Assembly (NCBI GenBank): GCA_021770065.1
Contig: JAETRR010000040.1
Coordinates: 1 to 36,423, forward strand
Reading direction: 5' to 3'
Source of the DNA: Lachnoclostridium sp.
GTDB taxonomy: Bacteria > Bacillota > Clostridia > Lachnospirales > Lachnospiraceae
Length of the DNA stretch: 36,423 nucleotides
Shown here: positions 25,282-34,402 of the stretch, one piece after another
Layout: every line of letters begins with the position of its first letter
Position numbering within the stretch: the first letter of the stretch is position 1
Program-made: the position numbers and the translations under genes
Notes under the pieces: generated by a model
Told to the model about the DNA's origin: nothing
Databases searched by the model: none
The model's input: the letters and a program-made list of their open reading frames with translations, nothing else

Positions 25282-26790
25282 ATGGCACGCAAAAGGAAGA
25301 TAACAGAGGACAATTATAAAATTGAGTTTGTTGACAGAATCTTAGATCCAGTGCATGGATTCATTGATTTAACGCAAGTAGAAAAAGAAATTATTGAATT
25401 GCCAATTTTTAAGCGGATGCAGAGTCTTAAGCAATTAAGCTTAACTAACTGGGTGTTTCCGGGAGCAGAACATACTCGTTATATGCATTCTTTAGGGGTT
25501 ATGTATATTGTTGATTTGATGGCAATGAATTTAAAAGACTCCGACTATAATTTGAAATATAATGATGGCGAGAGGCAGCTGCTTCGATTGGCGGGTTTGC
25601 TGCATGATATAGGACATTATCCGCTGTCCCATGTTACAGAATATGTTTATAATGATAATCTGCTTGGGCAGAACGGAGGTTTACTGGCTCATAATAAAGG
25701 AGTGAAGTATTCTATTGATAAATTGTCTGATGCAGAAGATGGAACATCGGATTATATGAAAGATCGATACAGTAAGCCGATGCATCATGAAACGATGGGA
25801 ACAAAGGTCATAGAATATGATAAGGATATAAAGAGAATTATTCATCAATATTGTCCGTATATTGACATTAAAGATATTCAGGATATTATCGTAGGGTGTG
25901 TTGAACGGAATCCCGAAATATCAGCGATGGTACAGCTGATACACTCAGAAGTAGATGCGGATGGCATTGACTATGTTATGAGAGATGCTACATTTTCCGG
26001 GACAAGCTATGGTGGGTTTGAATTAGGGCTGTTATTAAGAAACCTGGCGGTGGAATCATACAATGGAGTTGATATAGTAGGAATAAGACCTAAAGGAATT
26101 TCTGTTGTTGATCAATATTTAGTTAGTAAATATTTTGCATATACACAGGTTATTTTTAATAGACATGTAGCAATATTTGATACTATGGCAGAAATGTTTT
26201 CAAAGATCTTGATACAGTTGGATAAATCCACCTATCCAAGTCCGAAGACTTTAGACAGTTATATAAAAATGCACAACACAAATGACGAATATTTAAAGTT
26301 CACGGATAGGGCATTCTGGTCACAATTGGATACCATTGAAAAGAAAGACTTAGAGCTGGATGGAGTTATTCCTCAATATGCAGTGAAGATGTATGAGAAA
26401 CTTTTGCATTATCAAGAGTTTGATATGGCTTCTGAAGGCGAAGTGATTATAACATCGAATAATAAGAGCGATGTGGCGAGAATATTAAAATCATCTGATA
26501 TTTATGGAGATTTACTAAGCGAAAAAGAAGATAAACTGATGCTTTTTCACAGCAGGGGATTTACTTCGCAGGTACCAGAACTGTCCTTTAGACGTGTGCT
26601 GGATAAGATAAATCTGGATACTACTCCGGACGAAAAATTTGTAAAATACAACACAGCAAGACTGCAGGAAGGAGTTGCGGTAATAGAAAAGGGGAAAGTT
26701 CCTAAATTATTGGTAGATGATACCCGTTCCATTATGAGCCATTTATATGGAACAAAGACATACATATTAAGAGAATATTTAGTAAAGTAA
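25282..26790 (+). CDS. HD-superfamily phosphohydrolase (YwfO/SAMHD1-like, possible dNTPase)
   Basis: This 502-residue protein has the N-terminal block ILDPVHGFIDLTQVEKEII followed by KRMQSLKQLSLTNWVFPGAEHTRYMHSLGV, diagnostic of the COG1078 group (YwfO, E. faecalis EF1143, related to SAMHD1). The metal ligands are visible: His 64 and His 69 in HTRYMH, His 108-Asp 109 in LLHDIGH, and DADGIDYVMRD near 225-235. Characterised relatives hydrolyse dNTPs to deoxynucleosides and triphosphate, so nucleotide depletion is a plausible activity. It starts one base after the YwgA-like gene stop and has no strong ribosome site of its own, pointing to coupling. Full family length; no inactivating change was seen. 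Confidence 0.85.
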   Translation: MARKRKITEDNYKIEFVDRILDPVHGFIDLTQVEKEIIELPIFKRMQSLKQLSLTNWVFPGAEHTRYMHSLGVMYIVDLMAMNLKDSDYNLKYNDGERQLLRLAGLLHDIGHYPLSHVTEYVYNDNLLGQNGGLLAHNKGVKYSIDKLSDAEDGTSDYMKDRYSKPMHHETMGTKVIEYDKDIKRIIHQYCPYIDIKDIQDIIVGCVERNPEISAMVQLIHSEVDADGIDYVMRDATFSGTSYGGFELGLLLRNLAVESYNGVDIVGIRPKGISVVDQYLVSKYFAYTQVIFNRHVAIFDTMAEMFSKILIQLDKSTYPSPKTLDSYIKMHNTNDEYLKFTDRAFWSQLDTIEKKDLELDGVIPQYAVKMYEKLLHYQEFDMASEGEVIITSNNKSDVARILKSSDIYGDLLSEKEDKLMLFHSRGFTSQVPELSFRRVLDKINLDTTPDEKFVKYNTARLQEGVAVIEKGKVPKLLVDDTRSIMSHLYGTKTYILREYLVK

Positions 26791-26821
26791 TGATTTATTC
26801 AATTTACTTGAATAAATCATT
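26789..26821 (+). terminator. Hairpin overlapping the HD gene stop
   Basis: AATGATTTATTCAA at 26789-26802 pairs perfectly with 26808-26821 around TTTAC. It overlaps the TAA at 26788-26790. A second inverted pair (ATCCGCAGT/ACTGCGGAT) spans 26824-26870, followed by TTTTGC. Together they close the HD operon. Confidence 0.6.
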
Positions 26822-26925
26822 GAATCCGCAGTTGGCATCTGGCATACTATTATCAGACAAGACTGCGGATTTTGCTTATATGGAGAAAATACAGGCAAGA
26901 ATAGGTAAAAAGGCAGGGAGAGAAG

Positions 26926-28272
26926 GTGCAGACATGGCGAGAATGGTGGGAAAGCGGGGATGACGTTACTCTGATTACCCGCCCCAGGCGCTTTGGAAAA
27001 ACGCTGACCATGGATATGCTGGAGCAGTTTTTTTCTGTAAAATATAAGGACAGGGGAAGTTTGTTTGAGGGACTGGCGATCTGGGAGGATGAGACATACC
27101 GCGGGCTTCAGGGCACATATCCGGTGATTTTTCTTTCCTTTGCCAGTGTAAAGGGAAGCTCATTTTCAACCGTTAAAAAAATGATTTGTCAGAACATCAA
27201 GAGGATTTATAACCAGAATGATTTTCTGTTGGACGCAGGCTGTCTGAATGATGCCGAAAAAGAGGCGTACCAGGAAGTTTCTGCAGAGATGGAGGAATAT
27301 CTGGCGTGTGATTCGCTGAAAAATCTATCGGAATATTTACAACGTTATTATGGAAAAAAAGTGGTCATTCTGCTTGACGAGTATGATACGCCTCTCCAGG
27401 AAGCTTATGTAAATGGTTACTGGGAAGAATTGACGGCATTTACCAGAAGCCTGTTTAATTCTACCTTTAAGACAAATCCCGGTCTGGAGAGAGCGGTTAT
27501 GACAGGGATTACGAGAATCAGCAGGGAATCCATTTTTTCGGATCTGAACAATCTGGCAGTGGTCACAACCACATCCGAACAGTACCGGGACAGCTTTGGT
27601 TTTACGGAGCAGGAAGTTTTTAAGTCACTGGAAGAATATGGGCTTACAGAGAAAAAAGAGGAAGTAAAGCGCTGGTATGATGGATTTACATTCGGAACCT
27701 GCAGGGATATTTATAATCCCTGGTCTATTCTGAACTATCTGAAGACAAAGCGTTTTGATACATACTGGGCAAACACCAGCAGTAACAGCCTTGTCGGAAA
27801 ACTGATTCGTGAAGGAAGCAAGAGGATAAAAACAATTATGGAGGATCTGCTGGAGGGAAAGATCCTTCACGCAGAGATAGACGAGCAGGTTATTTTTAAC
27901 CAGCTGGATCAAAAGGAAAGCGCCATCTGGAGCCTGCTGCTTGCCAGCGGTTATCTTCGGGTAGAGAACTTCTCCTTAAATGAGGAAGAATACAGAGAAG
28001 AATACGGCCTGGCACTGACGAACCGGGAAAACGGTTTCGGACGCTACGATGTGATGCTGGAGCCGTCACGGGAGACTGACGATGCCATTATCATTGAATT
28101 CAAGGTATTCCGCCCGGCAAAGGAAAAGACTCTGGAGGATACGCTGAAAGCTGCCCATGCCCGGATAGAAGAGAAAAAGTATGCGGCTGTTCTGGAAGGG
28201 AAAGGAATCGCGCCAGGGCGGATAAGGAAGTATGGGTTTGCCTTTGAGGGGAAGAAAGTCCTGATAGGATAG
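26926..28272 (+). CDS. AAA-ATPase-like/PD-(D/E)XK protein, N-terminally shortened
   Basis: This 448-residue protein is of the AAA-ATPase_like plus DUF1703 (PDDEXK_9) type, abundant in Bacteroides and Lachnospiraceae and of unknown role. Walker A reads RPRRFGKT (19-26), Walker B is VVILLDEYDTPL (about 145-156), and the nuclease-like motif is IIIEFKV near 388. The end (YGFAFEGKKVLI) is complete. Normal members have another 20-40 residues with a YVDKT motif before the Walker A block. Here the frame is closed by TAG at 26902 and only GTG 26926 (GGGAGAG at 26916-26922) or internal codons can start it. It may be a 5'-truncated relic or a shortened form. It lies 67 bases before the NACHT gene. Confidence 0.75.
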   Translation: MQTWREWWESGDDVTLITRPRRFGKTLTMDMLEQFFSVKYKDRGSLFEGLAIWEDETYRGLQGTYPVIFLSFASVKGSSFSTVKKMICQNIKRIYNQNDFLLDAGCLNDAEKEAYQEVSAEMEEYLACDSLKNLSEYLQRYYGKKVVILLDEYDTPLQEAYVNGYWEELTAFTRSLFNSTFKTNPGLERAVMTGITRISRESIFSDLNNLAVVTTTSEQYRDSFGFTEQEVFKSLEEYGLTEKKEEVKRWYDGFTFGTCRDIYNPWSILNYLKTKRFDTYWANTSSNSLVGKLIREGSKRIKTIMEDLLEGKILHAEIDEQVIFNQLDQKESAIWSLLLASGYLRVENFSLNEEEYREEYGLALTNRENGFGRYDVMLEPSRETDDAIIIEFKVFRPAKEKTLEDTLKAAHARIEEKKYAAVLEGKGIAPGRIRKYGFAFEGKKVLIG

Positions 28273-28339
28273 CGGATGCAAACGGGAACGGATTCGGGAA
28301 AATGCAGACAAAAGATAAGATTTGAAGGAGAGGGCACCT

Positions 28340-31300
28340 ATGGAGGATAAATTGCTGGCAAATGCGTCTTTTTCAGAAGTATATGATTTTTTAAAAGGCA
28401 GACAGGACAGTGAGATGTTTCAGTGTTTTAAAAGCTTATTCGGCATTTCCCTTCTGTTTCTCCCGGGACTGATATGCCGGGATACGGCATCTCTGATAAA
28501 TCCGGAAATACTGGCAGACCTGGCGACCGGCGCCGGTCTGGCCGGAGCCGGAGTGTGTGCTCTTGTGGGGGATGCGGTGAAAAACGTATTTAATCTGCTG
28601 AAAAAGAAAAATTATAAAGATTATACAACCAGGTATGAGCAGATGCAGATTGCCCAGGTTATGCTTGTATATGCGGCCTATTTTGATGCGATCAGCCGGT
28701 ACCTGCCGGATGAAAATAATGAGATAGCTCTTTCGGAAAAGGTGCGGATGCGGATTTCCCCAAAGGGACTTCAGACTTATAAGGCAGAGCTTGAAGAAAG
28801 CGCGGAAAATGGCAGGCTGTCAAAAAAGCTGAGCGAAAAAGTGGCACTGCCCGATCCCACATGGGAATTTTCCTATTATAAAACACAATTGAAATATTTT
28901 TATACAGAGTTAAATACAGAGTTTATCCGGTTTTTCAGACATACGCAGTTTTTCGAGGATTTAGAGAAAGGCGACGACGAAGCAGAACGTGCGATTAACA
29001 GAGATCAAAAAGAATATTTTTTACAGATACTGAACGAATTACCGGAAAATGCAGTTAAGACTTATGAACAGCAGTACTTTCAACTGCAGGAAGCATTTCC
29101 CGATTTTGCAGTCTGGGCAGAACACAATGAACACAGCCGCATGGAAGCCGGGATTGATGTGGGATTTAAAGTTTTGTCGCAGGAGCTGAAGCGGCTGGCA
29201 TCCATGCTTTCCTATCCGGAGGACAAGGCGGCAGAAGTTCTTTCCCGATATCAGACAAAGTATACCGAGTACATAAAAGGGCCGGTTATTGAATATAATG
29301 TGTCCGGGCCTGTACAGGATATTGTATTTCCGGAAAAGGGGAATATCTTTATTCCCCAGGCATTTCAGTCCGTATCATTTCATCAGGGAATGCGCGTGGA
29401 ATCTGAAGCAGCATGGAAGGATGCCTATGCAGGGGAGGATATTGGCAGATATATCAGCAGCATTTTGCGCCATCCCCGGTGCGGGGGACTGCCGCTGCTG
29501 CTCCTGGGGCTTCCCGGCGCAGGGAAAACGCTCCTGTGCCATATGCTTGCAGCCAGAATTTTTCTGGAGGAATATTATGTCATTATTATCCGGCTCAGGG
29601 ACGCGGCCGCGGAAGATACGATCATGAAGCAGATTGACGATCAGATTGAGCGTGATCTGGGAGAACGGATCGGCTGGAATGATCTGAGGAGGGCATCTCT
29701 GGACAAACCGTTCCTGCTGATCTTTGACGGCTATGATGAACTGCTGCAGGCAAGCGGAAAGACTTATTCGGATTATCTGAACAGGATAGCAGAATTCCAG
29801 GCATCCCAGAGGACGCTCTATGGAAAATTTGTGCGCTGCATTGTGACAAGCCGGACAACGCTGATTGATAAAGCATTGATTCCCGCGGGGAGCCAGATCC
29901 TCCGGTTGTGCGATTTTGATGATCTCAGAATTCAGACATGGGCCGATATCTGGAACCAGGCAAATGAAGCGTATTTTTCTGCCCATGGGCTGGAGAAACT
30001 GGAGATTGCGGCCGACAGCCGGGTAAGGGAACTGGCCAGACAGCCTTTGCTGCTGCTTATGCTCGCGCTGTATGAGGTGAATGGCGGCCGCCTGAAAGAA
30101 CAGGAAGATATCAGCCGTTCGGAACTGTATTATAAGCTGATTCGCGATTTTATTGCCAGAGAGGAGCAGAAAGATCCGAAGTTCCGCCAGCGGCCGGAAG
30201 ATAAGCAGGAAAAGGCAATCCGGAGGGAAATGCGCTGTCTGGGAACAGCGGCTCTCGGAATGTACAACCGCAGAAAGCTTTTTATCAGCACAGAAGAATT
30301 GAACAGAGATCTTTTGTTTCTTATGCCGGATGAAAGGCCGGCAGCTACGCAGGATGAGTGCGCGCTGGAGTACGGGGAAAAGCTGGCCGGCCGTTTTTTC
30401 TTTATTCATACCTCAGAGTCATCCGTATCAGTGAGGGATAAGACGGCCAAAGCGACGGCTTATGAATTTCTTCATAATACATTCGGTGAATTTCTGACAG
30501 CTTATTATATTGCGGATGCGGCGTTTCGTCTGGTAAAAAGGGAGAGGCTGGATGCAGAAGCAGAGGAACGCTTTGCCTGGCCCGCCGGATTAAAGAAGGA
30601 CTGGCATGTGTCCCTCGCTTATGCGCCTTTGTTTACAAGACCGGTGATTTTAAATATGATCCATGAACTGTCGGATATTTTTGCGGCGGAATATGGGTTG
30701 GAAGCGTCAGCAATACAGGAATCACTGGACAATGTCTTTCGGGAGGAAGTCAGGAGGATTCGTACAGGCGAAATATTTGCCCTTCTGAATGAAACACTGG
30801 GGATGCAGGAGAATCCCTACAGCCATCCGGAGCTTATGCTTCATGTGGCGGCTTACAGTGTGAATCTGATTCTTCTGCGCGCGGTGATAAGCACAGAAAG
30901 CTATGATTTTGCCGGGACACTGGGAGATGCAGAAGATTGGAAGAAACTGACACATATCTGGCGCTGCGCATTTTCAGAGGAGGATCTGGTGAATCTCTCC
31001 TATCTGCTGTATCTTAAGCATACAGATACATCTTACCGGATTACTTATAATTATGCCCGGGAGACAAAAAAACAGACCGGGGAGCTCTCGAAGCTGGCCA
31101 GGCTTGGACGTATCTCCTCTGTTCTGGGCGATGATGCGGCCTTTGCAGTTATAAGTGCTTTTCGTTCCGGAATAGATCCGCAGATTCAGTCTGTTCTGGA
31201 AAAGGAAAGGCTGGCTCTGAAGACAAAATTTGCGCTGAATGAAGTGCTGCTTTATCTGACTCGTACAAAGCAGTTTAGGCATGAACACCTAAGAAACTGT

Positions 31301-32278
31301 ATGGGGTATCTTCTGGAGTGCAGTGAGCAGGAGAAGGATATTCTGGGGCTGTATGTTTACTACTCCCTGCTCGGTGCCCTAGTGGAGAACGGCATGCTGG
31401 ATAAGATAGAGATTCTGCGCATGTTCGGCAGGGATGCTTTTCAGAAGATGGACAGGATCCTGGAGGATGACTTGAATTCGGGGATATGGATTCTTTCCAA
31501 TGTGATTTCCCAGGAGATCTTGAAGGGTTCCGTGTATCTCCCGGATGACCGGCGGATGGAACTGCTGAATGATTTTTCATCGTATTTTATACATAGAAAG
31601 TATTTCTTTATGCAGCGTTCCAGCAGGGGAAGCCGTTTTACAATGAATACACTGCTGATATTCTGCCGGGTTTTAGAAGATACGGCGAAAAAGGTAGAGG
31701 GATATATACCATTCAATATTGTAGAGATTCTGAATGCAATAATAGAGGAGAATGATATATTTTTTGATTTTGGACGGCTGCTGGGTTCTATTTTCCGGGT
31801 GTGCCAAACTTTGGGTATAAGCGGAAAAATGAATCAATGTCTCCGGATTCTGGATTCCTGCTTTGAAGAGATGGATAGAAACAGTCATAAAAATAGCATT
31901 ATTAAGGAAATGGGTACAGACACATGTACATTAAAAGCTGTTGTAGACTGCTGCTATTATAAAATGTATGAACAAAAGGCAGGAGAAACCGGTAATTGGG
32001 AAGACTTTTTCTTGCAATTACTCTGTGAATCGGTAGTGATGGAACGATTAGCATTTTCGTCTGAAAAATCATTTTACCATTTGCTTTGCCTGTTGTGCAG
32101 CAGCAAGATTATAGATTTAAAGAAGATAAAGGATTGTCAGATTAGACTAAAGGGAATTCTTTCTCAGAACGGAAGAGGGTTGTCTCTGCGTGTTCTGAAA
32201 AAAATACAGGAGTATGGAAATCAGCACAGGGACAAAGAACTTGTGGCAGCTGTTGAAGAGATACTTGATAGACAATAG
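28340..32278 (+). CDS. NACHT-domain STAND NTPase, candidate antiphage protein
   Basis: This protein of about 1312 residues starts at ATG 28340 (AAGGAG at 28325-28330; an upstream TTG is less likely). The N terminus (about 1-350) is a helical domain with two hydrophobic stretches near 32-46 and 55-80, unknown to me. The NACHT module follows: Walker A GLPGAGKT (390-397), Walker B FLLIFDGYDEL (Asp 463), sensor CIVTSRT. A winged-helix/arm region continues to about 790. The C-terminal 500 residues are helical and repeat-like and probably sense a ligand. The domain order matches bacterial NACHT/STAND proteins that sense phage and act through an N-terminal effector. No separate effector gene follows. 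It lies next to recA, and its end is more A+T-rich. Confidence 0.8.
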   Translation: MEDKLLANASFSEVYDFLKGRQDSEMFQCFKSLFGISLLFLPGLICRDTASLINPEILADLATGAGLAGAGVCALVGDAVKNVFNLLKKKNYKDYTTRYEQMQIAQVMLVYAAYFDAISRYLPDENNEIALSEKVRMRISPKGLQTYKAELEESAENGRLSKKLSEKVALPDPTWEFSYYKTQLKYFYTELNTEFIRFFRHTQFFEDLEKGDDEAERAINRDQKEYFLQILNELPENAVKTYEQQYFQLQEAFPDFAVWAEHNEHSRMEAGIDVGFKVLSQELKRLASMLSYPEDKAAEVLSRYQTKYTEYIKGPVIEYNVSGPVQDIVFPEKGNIFIPQAFQSVSFHQGMRVESEAAWKDAYAGEDIGRYISSILRHPRCGGLPLLLLGLPGAGKTLLCHMLAARIFLEEYYVIIIRLRDAAAEDTIMKQIDDQIERDLGERIGWNDLRRASLDKPFLLIFDGYDELLQASGKTYSDYLNRIAEFQASQRTLYGKFVRCIVTSRTTLIDKALIPAGSQILRLCDFDDLRIQTWADIWNQANEAYFSAHGLEKLEIAADSRVRELARQPLLLLMLALYEVNGGRLKEQEDISRSELYYKLIRDFIAREEQKDPKFRQRPEDKQEKAIRREMRCLGTAALGMYNRRKLFISTEELNRDLLFLMPDERPAATQDECALEYGEKLAGRFFFIHTSESSVSVRDKTAKATAYEFLHNTFGEFLTAYYIADAAFRLVKRERLDAEAEERFAWPAGLKKDWHVSLAYAPLFTRPVILNMIHELSDIFAAEYGLEASAIQESLDNVFREEVRRIRTGEIFALLNETLGMQENPYSHPELMLHVAAYSVNLILLRAVISTESYDFAGTLGDAEDWKKLTHIWRCAFSEEDLVNLSYLLYLKHTDTSYRITYNYARETKKQTGELSKLARLGRISSVLGDDAAFAVISAFRSGIDPQIQSVLEKERLALKTKFALNEVLLYLTRTKQFRHEHLRNCMGYLLECSEQEKDILGLYVYYSLLGALVENGMLDKIEILRMFGRDAFQKMDRILEDDLNSGIWILSNVISQEILKGSVYLPDDRRMELLNDFSSYFIHRKYFFMQRSSRGSRFTMNTLLIFCRVLEDTAKKVEGYIPFNIVEILNAIIEENDIFFDFGRLLGSIFRVCQTLGISGKMNQCLRILDSCFEEMDRNSHKNSIIKEMGTDTCTLKAVVDCCYYKMYEQKAGETGNWEDFFLQLLCESVVMERLAFSSEKSFYHLLCLLCSSKIIDLKKIKDCQIRLKGILSQNGRGLSLRVLKKIQEYGNQHRDKELVAAVEEILDRQ

Positions 32279-32346
32279 TTTTGGCCGCAGATATGCTGGA
32301 GAAACCTAAAACTTAAAACTTAAATTTTTATAAACTGCTTGCACGT

Positions 32347-32400
32347 CTGCCCTGACGTATGATAGGATAAACCTACCAGTCAGGGCAGTTCGCCGTTTTT
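32347..32400 (+). terminator. Terminator upstream of recA
   Basis: CTGCCCTGAC at 32347-32356 pairs with GTCAGGGCAG at 32379-32388, with an inner TAGG/CCTA pair. A T-rich tract begins at 32396. It would end NACHT-gene transcription before the recA promoter. Confidence 0.7.
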
Positions 32401-32411
32401 TCCATTTTTAC

Positions 32412-32440
32412 TTGACAGAAGAAGAAAAATGTAATAGTAT
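32412..32440 (+). promoter_or_regulatory. recA promoter
   Basis: A perfect TTGACA at 32412-32417 and TAGTAT at 32435-32440 are 17 bases apart. Transcription would start near 32447, just before the SOS box. Confidence 0.8.
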
Positions 32441-32453
32441 AGTAACCAGAAAA

Positions 32454-32467
32454 CGAACAAACATTCG
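32454..32467. promoter_or_regulatory. LexA (SOS) box of recA
   Basis: CGAACAAACATTCG closely fits the Gram-positive LexA site CGAAC-N4-GTTCG, with one half-site base altered (ATTCG). It overlaps the expected start of transcription, the classical position for repression of recA-recX. Confidence 0.75.
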
Positions 32468-32606
32468 ATAACAGATGTTTGCATCAGAAGCCGGCAATGC
32501 CCGTCCGGACATAGACTGATTTGCAGAGGCGCGGCTTCTGTACCCGGATGTGATCCCGGATAAAACACATCGGAAGGATATTGCGGAATCGGAATAGGAG
32601 AATGAG

Positions 32607-33674
32607 ATGGTAAAAGAAGAAAAGTTAAAAGCATTGGATGCTGCGCTGGGACAGATTGAGAAGCAGTTCGGCAAGGGTTCTGTTATGAAACTGGGAGATA
32701 AGGGAGCCCACATGCAGATTGAGACTACGCCTACCGGCTGTCTGAGCCTTGATATGGCCCTTGGACTCGGGGGCGTTCCCAAGGGAAGAATCATCGAGGT
32801 CTACGGGCCGGAATCCAGCGGTAAGACCACGGTTGCCCTGCATATGGTAGCAGAGGTTCAGAAGCGCGGCGGAATCGCAGGCTTCATTGATGCGGAACAC
32901 GCCCTGGATCCTGTCTACGCTAAGAATATCGGAGTGGATATTGATAACCTGTACATATCCCAGCCGGATAACGGCGAACAGGCTCTGGAGATCACAGAGA
33001 CCATGGTGCGCTCCGGAGCAGTGGATATTATCATCGTAGACTCTGTGGCGGCCCTGGTGCCCAAGGCGGAGATTGAGGGAGATATGGGCGACTCCCATGT
33101 GGGCCTGCAGGCGAGACTGATGTCTCAGGCTCTGCGGAAGCTGACGGCCGTTACCAGCAAGTCAAACTGTACGGTAATCTTTATCAACCAGCTTCGCGAG
33201 AAGATCGGCGTGATGTTCGGCAATCCGGAGACAACCACCGGCGGCCGGGCTTTGAAGTTCTATTCCTCCATCCGTCTGGATGTGCGCCGGATTGAGACCC
33301 TGAAGCAGGGCGGAGAGATGGTAGGCAACCGTACAAAGATCAAAGTTGTAAAGAATAAGATTGCGCCGCCCTTTAAAGAGGCGGAATTTGATATCATGTT
33401 CGGTGAAGGAATTTCCCGTGAAGGTGATATTCTGGATCTGGCAGTGAATACGGGAGTGGTGAACAAGAGCGGCGCCTGGTATGCTTATAATGGAGAGAAG
33501 ATAGGCCAGGGCCGTGAGAACGCAAAGACTTACTTAAAACAGAATGCCGCCGTGTGCCAGGAGATTGAGGAACGCGTGCGCGAGGGCTTCGGTCTGGACT
33601 CCGCAGTGATTCCCGAGGAGAAGCCTGTGGAAGAGCCGAAAGAAAAGAAAGCAAAGGCGGCCGCTGAAAAATAA
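32607..33674 (+). CDS. recA: Recombinase A
   Basis: This is the 355-residue RecA strand-exchange and LexA co-protease protein. Walker A is GPESSGKT (67-74), Walker B is [20 protein letters not shown], and the L2-region motif is [26 protein letters not shown]. The tail is Glu/Lys/Ala-rich. It starts at ATG 32607 after TAGGAG, and its length is normal. It filaments on single-stranded DNA for recombination and induces the SOS response. Its promoter carries a LexA box. The stop overlaps the recX start by one base (TAATG). No insert or intein is present. Confidence 0.98.
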   Translation: MVKEEKLKALDAALGQIEKQFGKGSVMKLGDKGAHMQIETTPTGCLSLDMALGLGGVPKGRIIEVYGPESSGKTTVALHMVAEVQKRGGIAGFIDAEHALDPVYAKNIGVDIDNLYISQPDNGEQALEITETMVRSGAVDIIIVDSVAALVPKAEIEGDMGDSHVGLQARLMSQALRKLTAVTSKSNCTVIFINQLREKIGVMFGNPETTTGGRALKFYSSIRLDVRRIETLKQGGEMVGNRTKIKVVKNKIAPPFKEAEFDIMFGEGISREGDILDLAVNTGVVNKSGAWYAYNGEKIGQGRENAKTYLKQNAAVCQEIEERVREGFGLDSAVIPEEKPVEEPKEKKAKAAAEK

Positions 33675-34120
33675 TGGATGAATTAAAGAGAGCGAAACAT
33701 CGGGCTCTTTATCTCCTGGAGCGGTGTGACCGGACGGAGCAGGAGCTTCGGACAAAGCTTAGCAGGAATTATGAGCCGGAGATAGTGGATGAGGCTGTCA
33801 GATATGTAAAGCAGTACGGCTACATAGATGACAGACGGTATGCTGTTAATTATCTGAAAAGCCGCTGCCAGGTAAAGAGCCGCCGGCAGGTGGAGCAGGA
33901 GCTTCTCTATAAAAAGGGAATTTCCCGTGAAGTTCTGGAGGAGGCCTGTCAGGAGACGGAAGCACAGGATGAAAGCCTGCTGATCCGCAGGTGGATGGAG
34001 AAGAAGCGTTATTCCCCAGAAGATGCCACCCCGGAAGAACAGCGCAGGCTGTACCTGTTTTTAATGCGCAGAGGGTTTCAGAGTGAGGATATACTTAAGG
34101 AGCTTCATTGCCGGGCATGA
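33674..34120 (+). CDS. recX: RecA regulator RecX
   Basis: This 148-residue helical protein matches RecX: RCDRTEQELRTKLSRNYEPEIVDEAVRYVKQYGYIDDRRYAVNYL, then QVEQELLYKKGISREVLEEA and a third three-helix unit. It modulates RecA filaments. Length is at the short end for Firmicutes (many exceed 200 residues), consistent with three RecX repeats as in the short E. coli form. The ATG shares its first base with the recA stop, so the two are coupled. Confidence 0.9.
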   Translation: MDELKRAKHRALYLLERCDRTEQELRTKLSRNYEPEIVDEAVRYVKQYGYIDDRRYAVNYLKSRCQVKSRRQVEQELLYKKGISREVLEEACQETEAQDESLLIRRWMEKKRYSPEDATPEEQRRLYLFLMRRGFQSEDILKELHCRA

Positions 34121-34143
34121 ACAGGAATTGTTCATGCCTTATA
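34114..34143 (+). terminator. Terminator after recX
   Basis: GGCATGAACA at 34114-34123 pairs perfectly with TGTTCATGCC at 34129-34138, followed by TTATAT. It overlaps the recX stop codon. Confidence 0.65.
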
Positions 34144-34194
34144 TCCGCTGCATTAAATTCCATGTTTAAAATTTCGAGTTCTTGCCATACACTC

Positions 34195-34224
34195 TTGACC
34201 GGGGATTCCTATTTGTGCTAGTAT
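34195..34224 (+). promoter_or_regulatory. Probable promoter of yajC-gpmI
   Basis: TTGACC at 34195-34200 and TAGTAT at 34219-34224 are 18 bases apart. The -10 sits inside a short palindrome CTAGTA-TTG-TACTAG (34218-34232) that could be an operator. The leader is about 170 bases. Confidence 0.5.
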
Positions 34225-34284
34225 TGTACTAGTGTGTCGAAGCGACTTTACCCTTTAGTGCTGTCGCGCAGCGACTTTGAAATA

Positions 34285-34378
34285 GTAATATCCTTATCAA
34301 CGCACAAATCAATTTACAGACGCATGTTTCTGCGGCTGGAAATTGATTTAGGCCAAGGTGTGTTGAGAAGGATATTAC
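34285..34378. repeat. 94-base hairpin in the yajC leader
   Basis: GTAATATCCTT at 34285-34295 pairs with 34368-34378 (perfect). TCAACGCAC pairs with GTGTGTTGA (one mismatch). AAATCAATTT at 34306-34315 pairs with 34340-34349 (perfect). CGCA pairs with TGCG at the tip (34321-34334). A GCGACTTT direct repeat lies just before it (34242-34249, 34271-34278). It could be a palindromic repeat or a regulatory RNA; no known riboswitch class was recognised. Confidence 0.75.
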
Positions 34379-34402
34379 GGAACTGGAATAGGAGGAAATT
34401 AT

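Noticed and set aside
29375..30409. 344-residue minus-strand frame inside the NACHT gene
   Set aside because: The plus strand carries clear Walker A and B motifs across the same bases.
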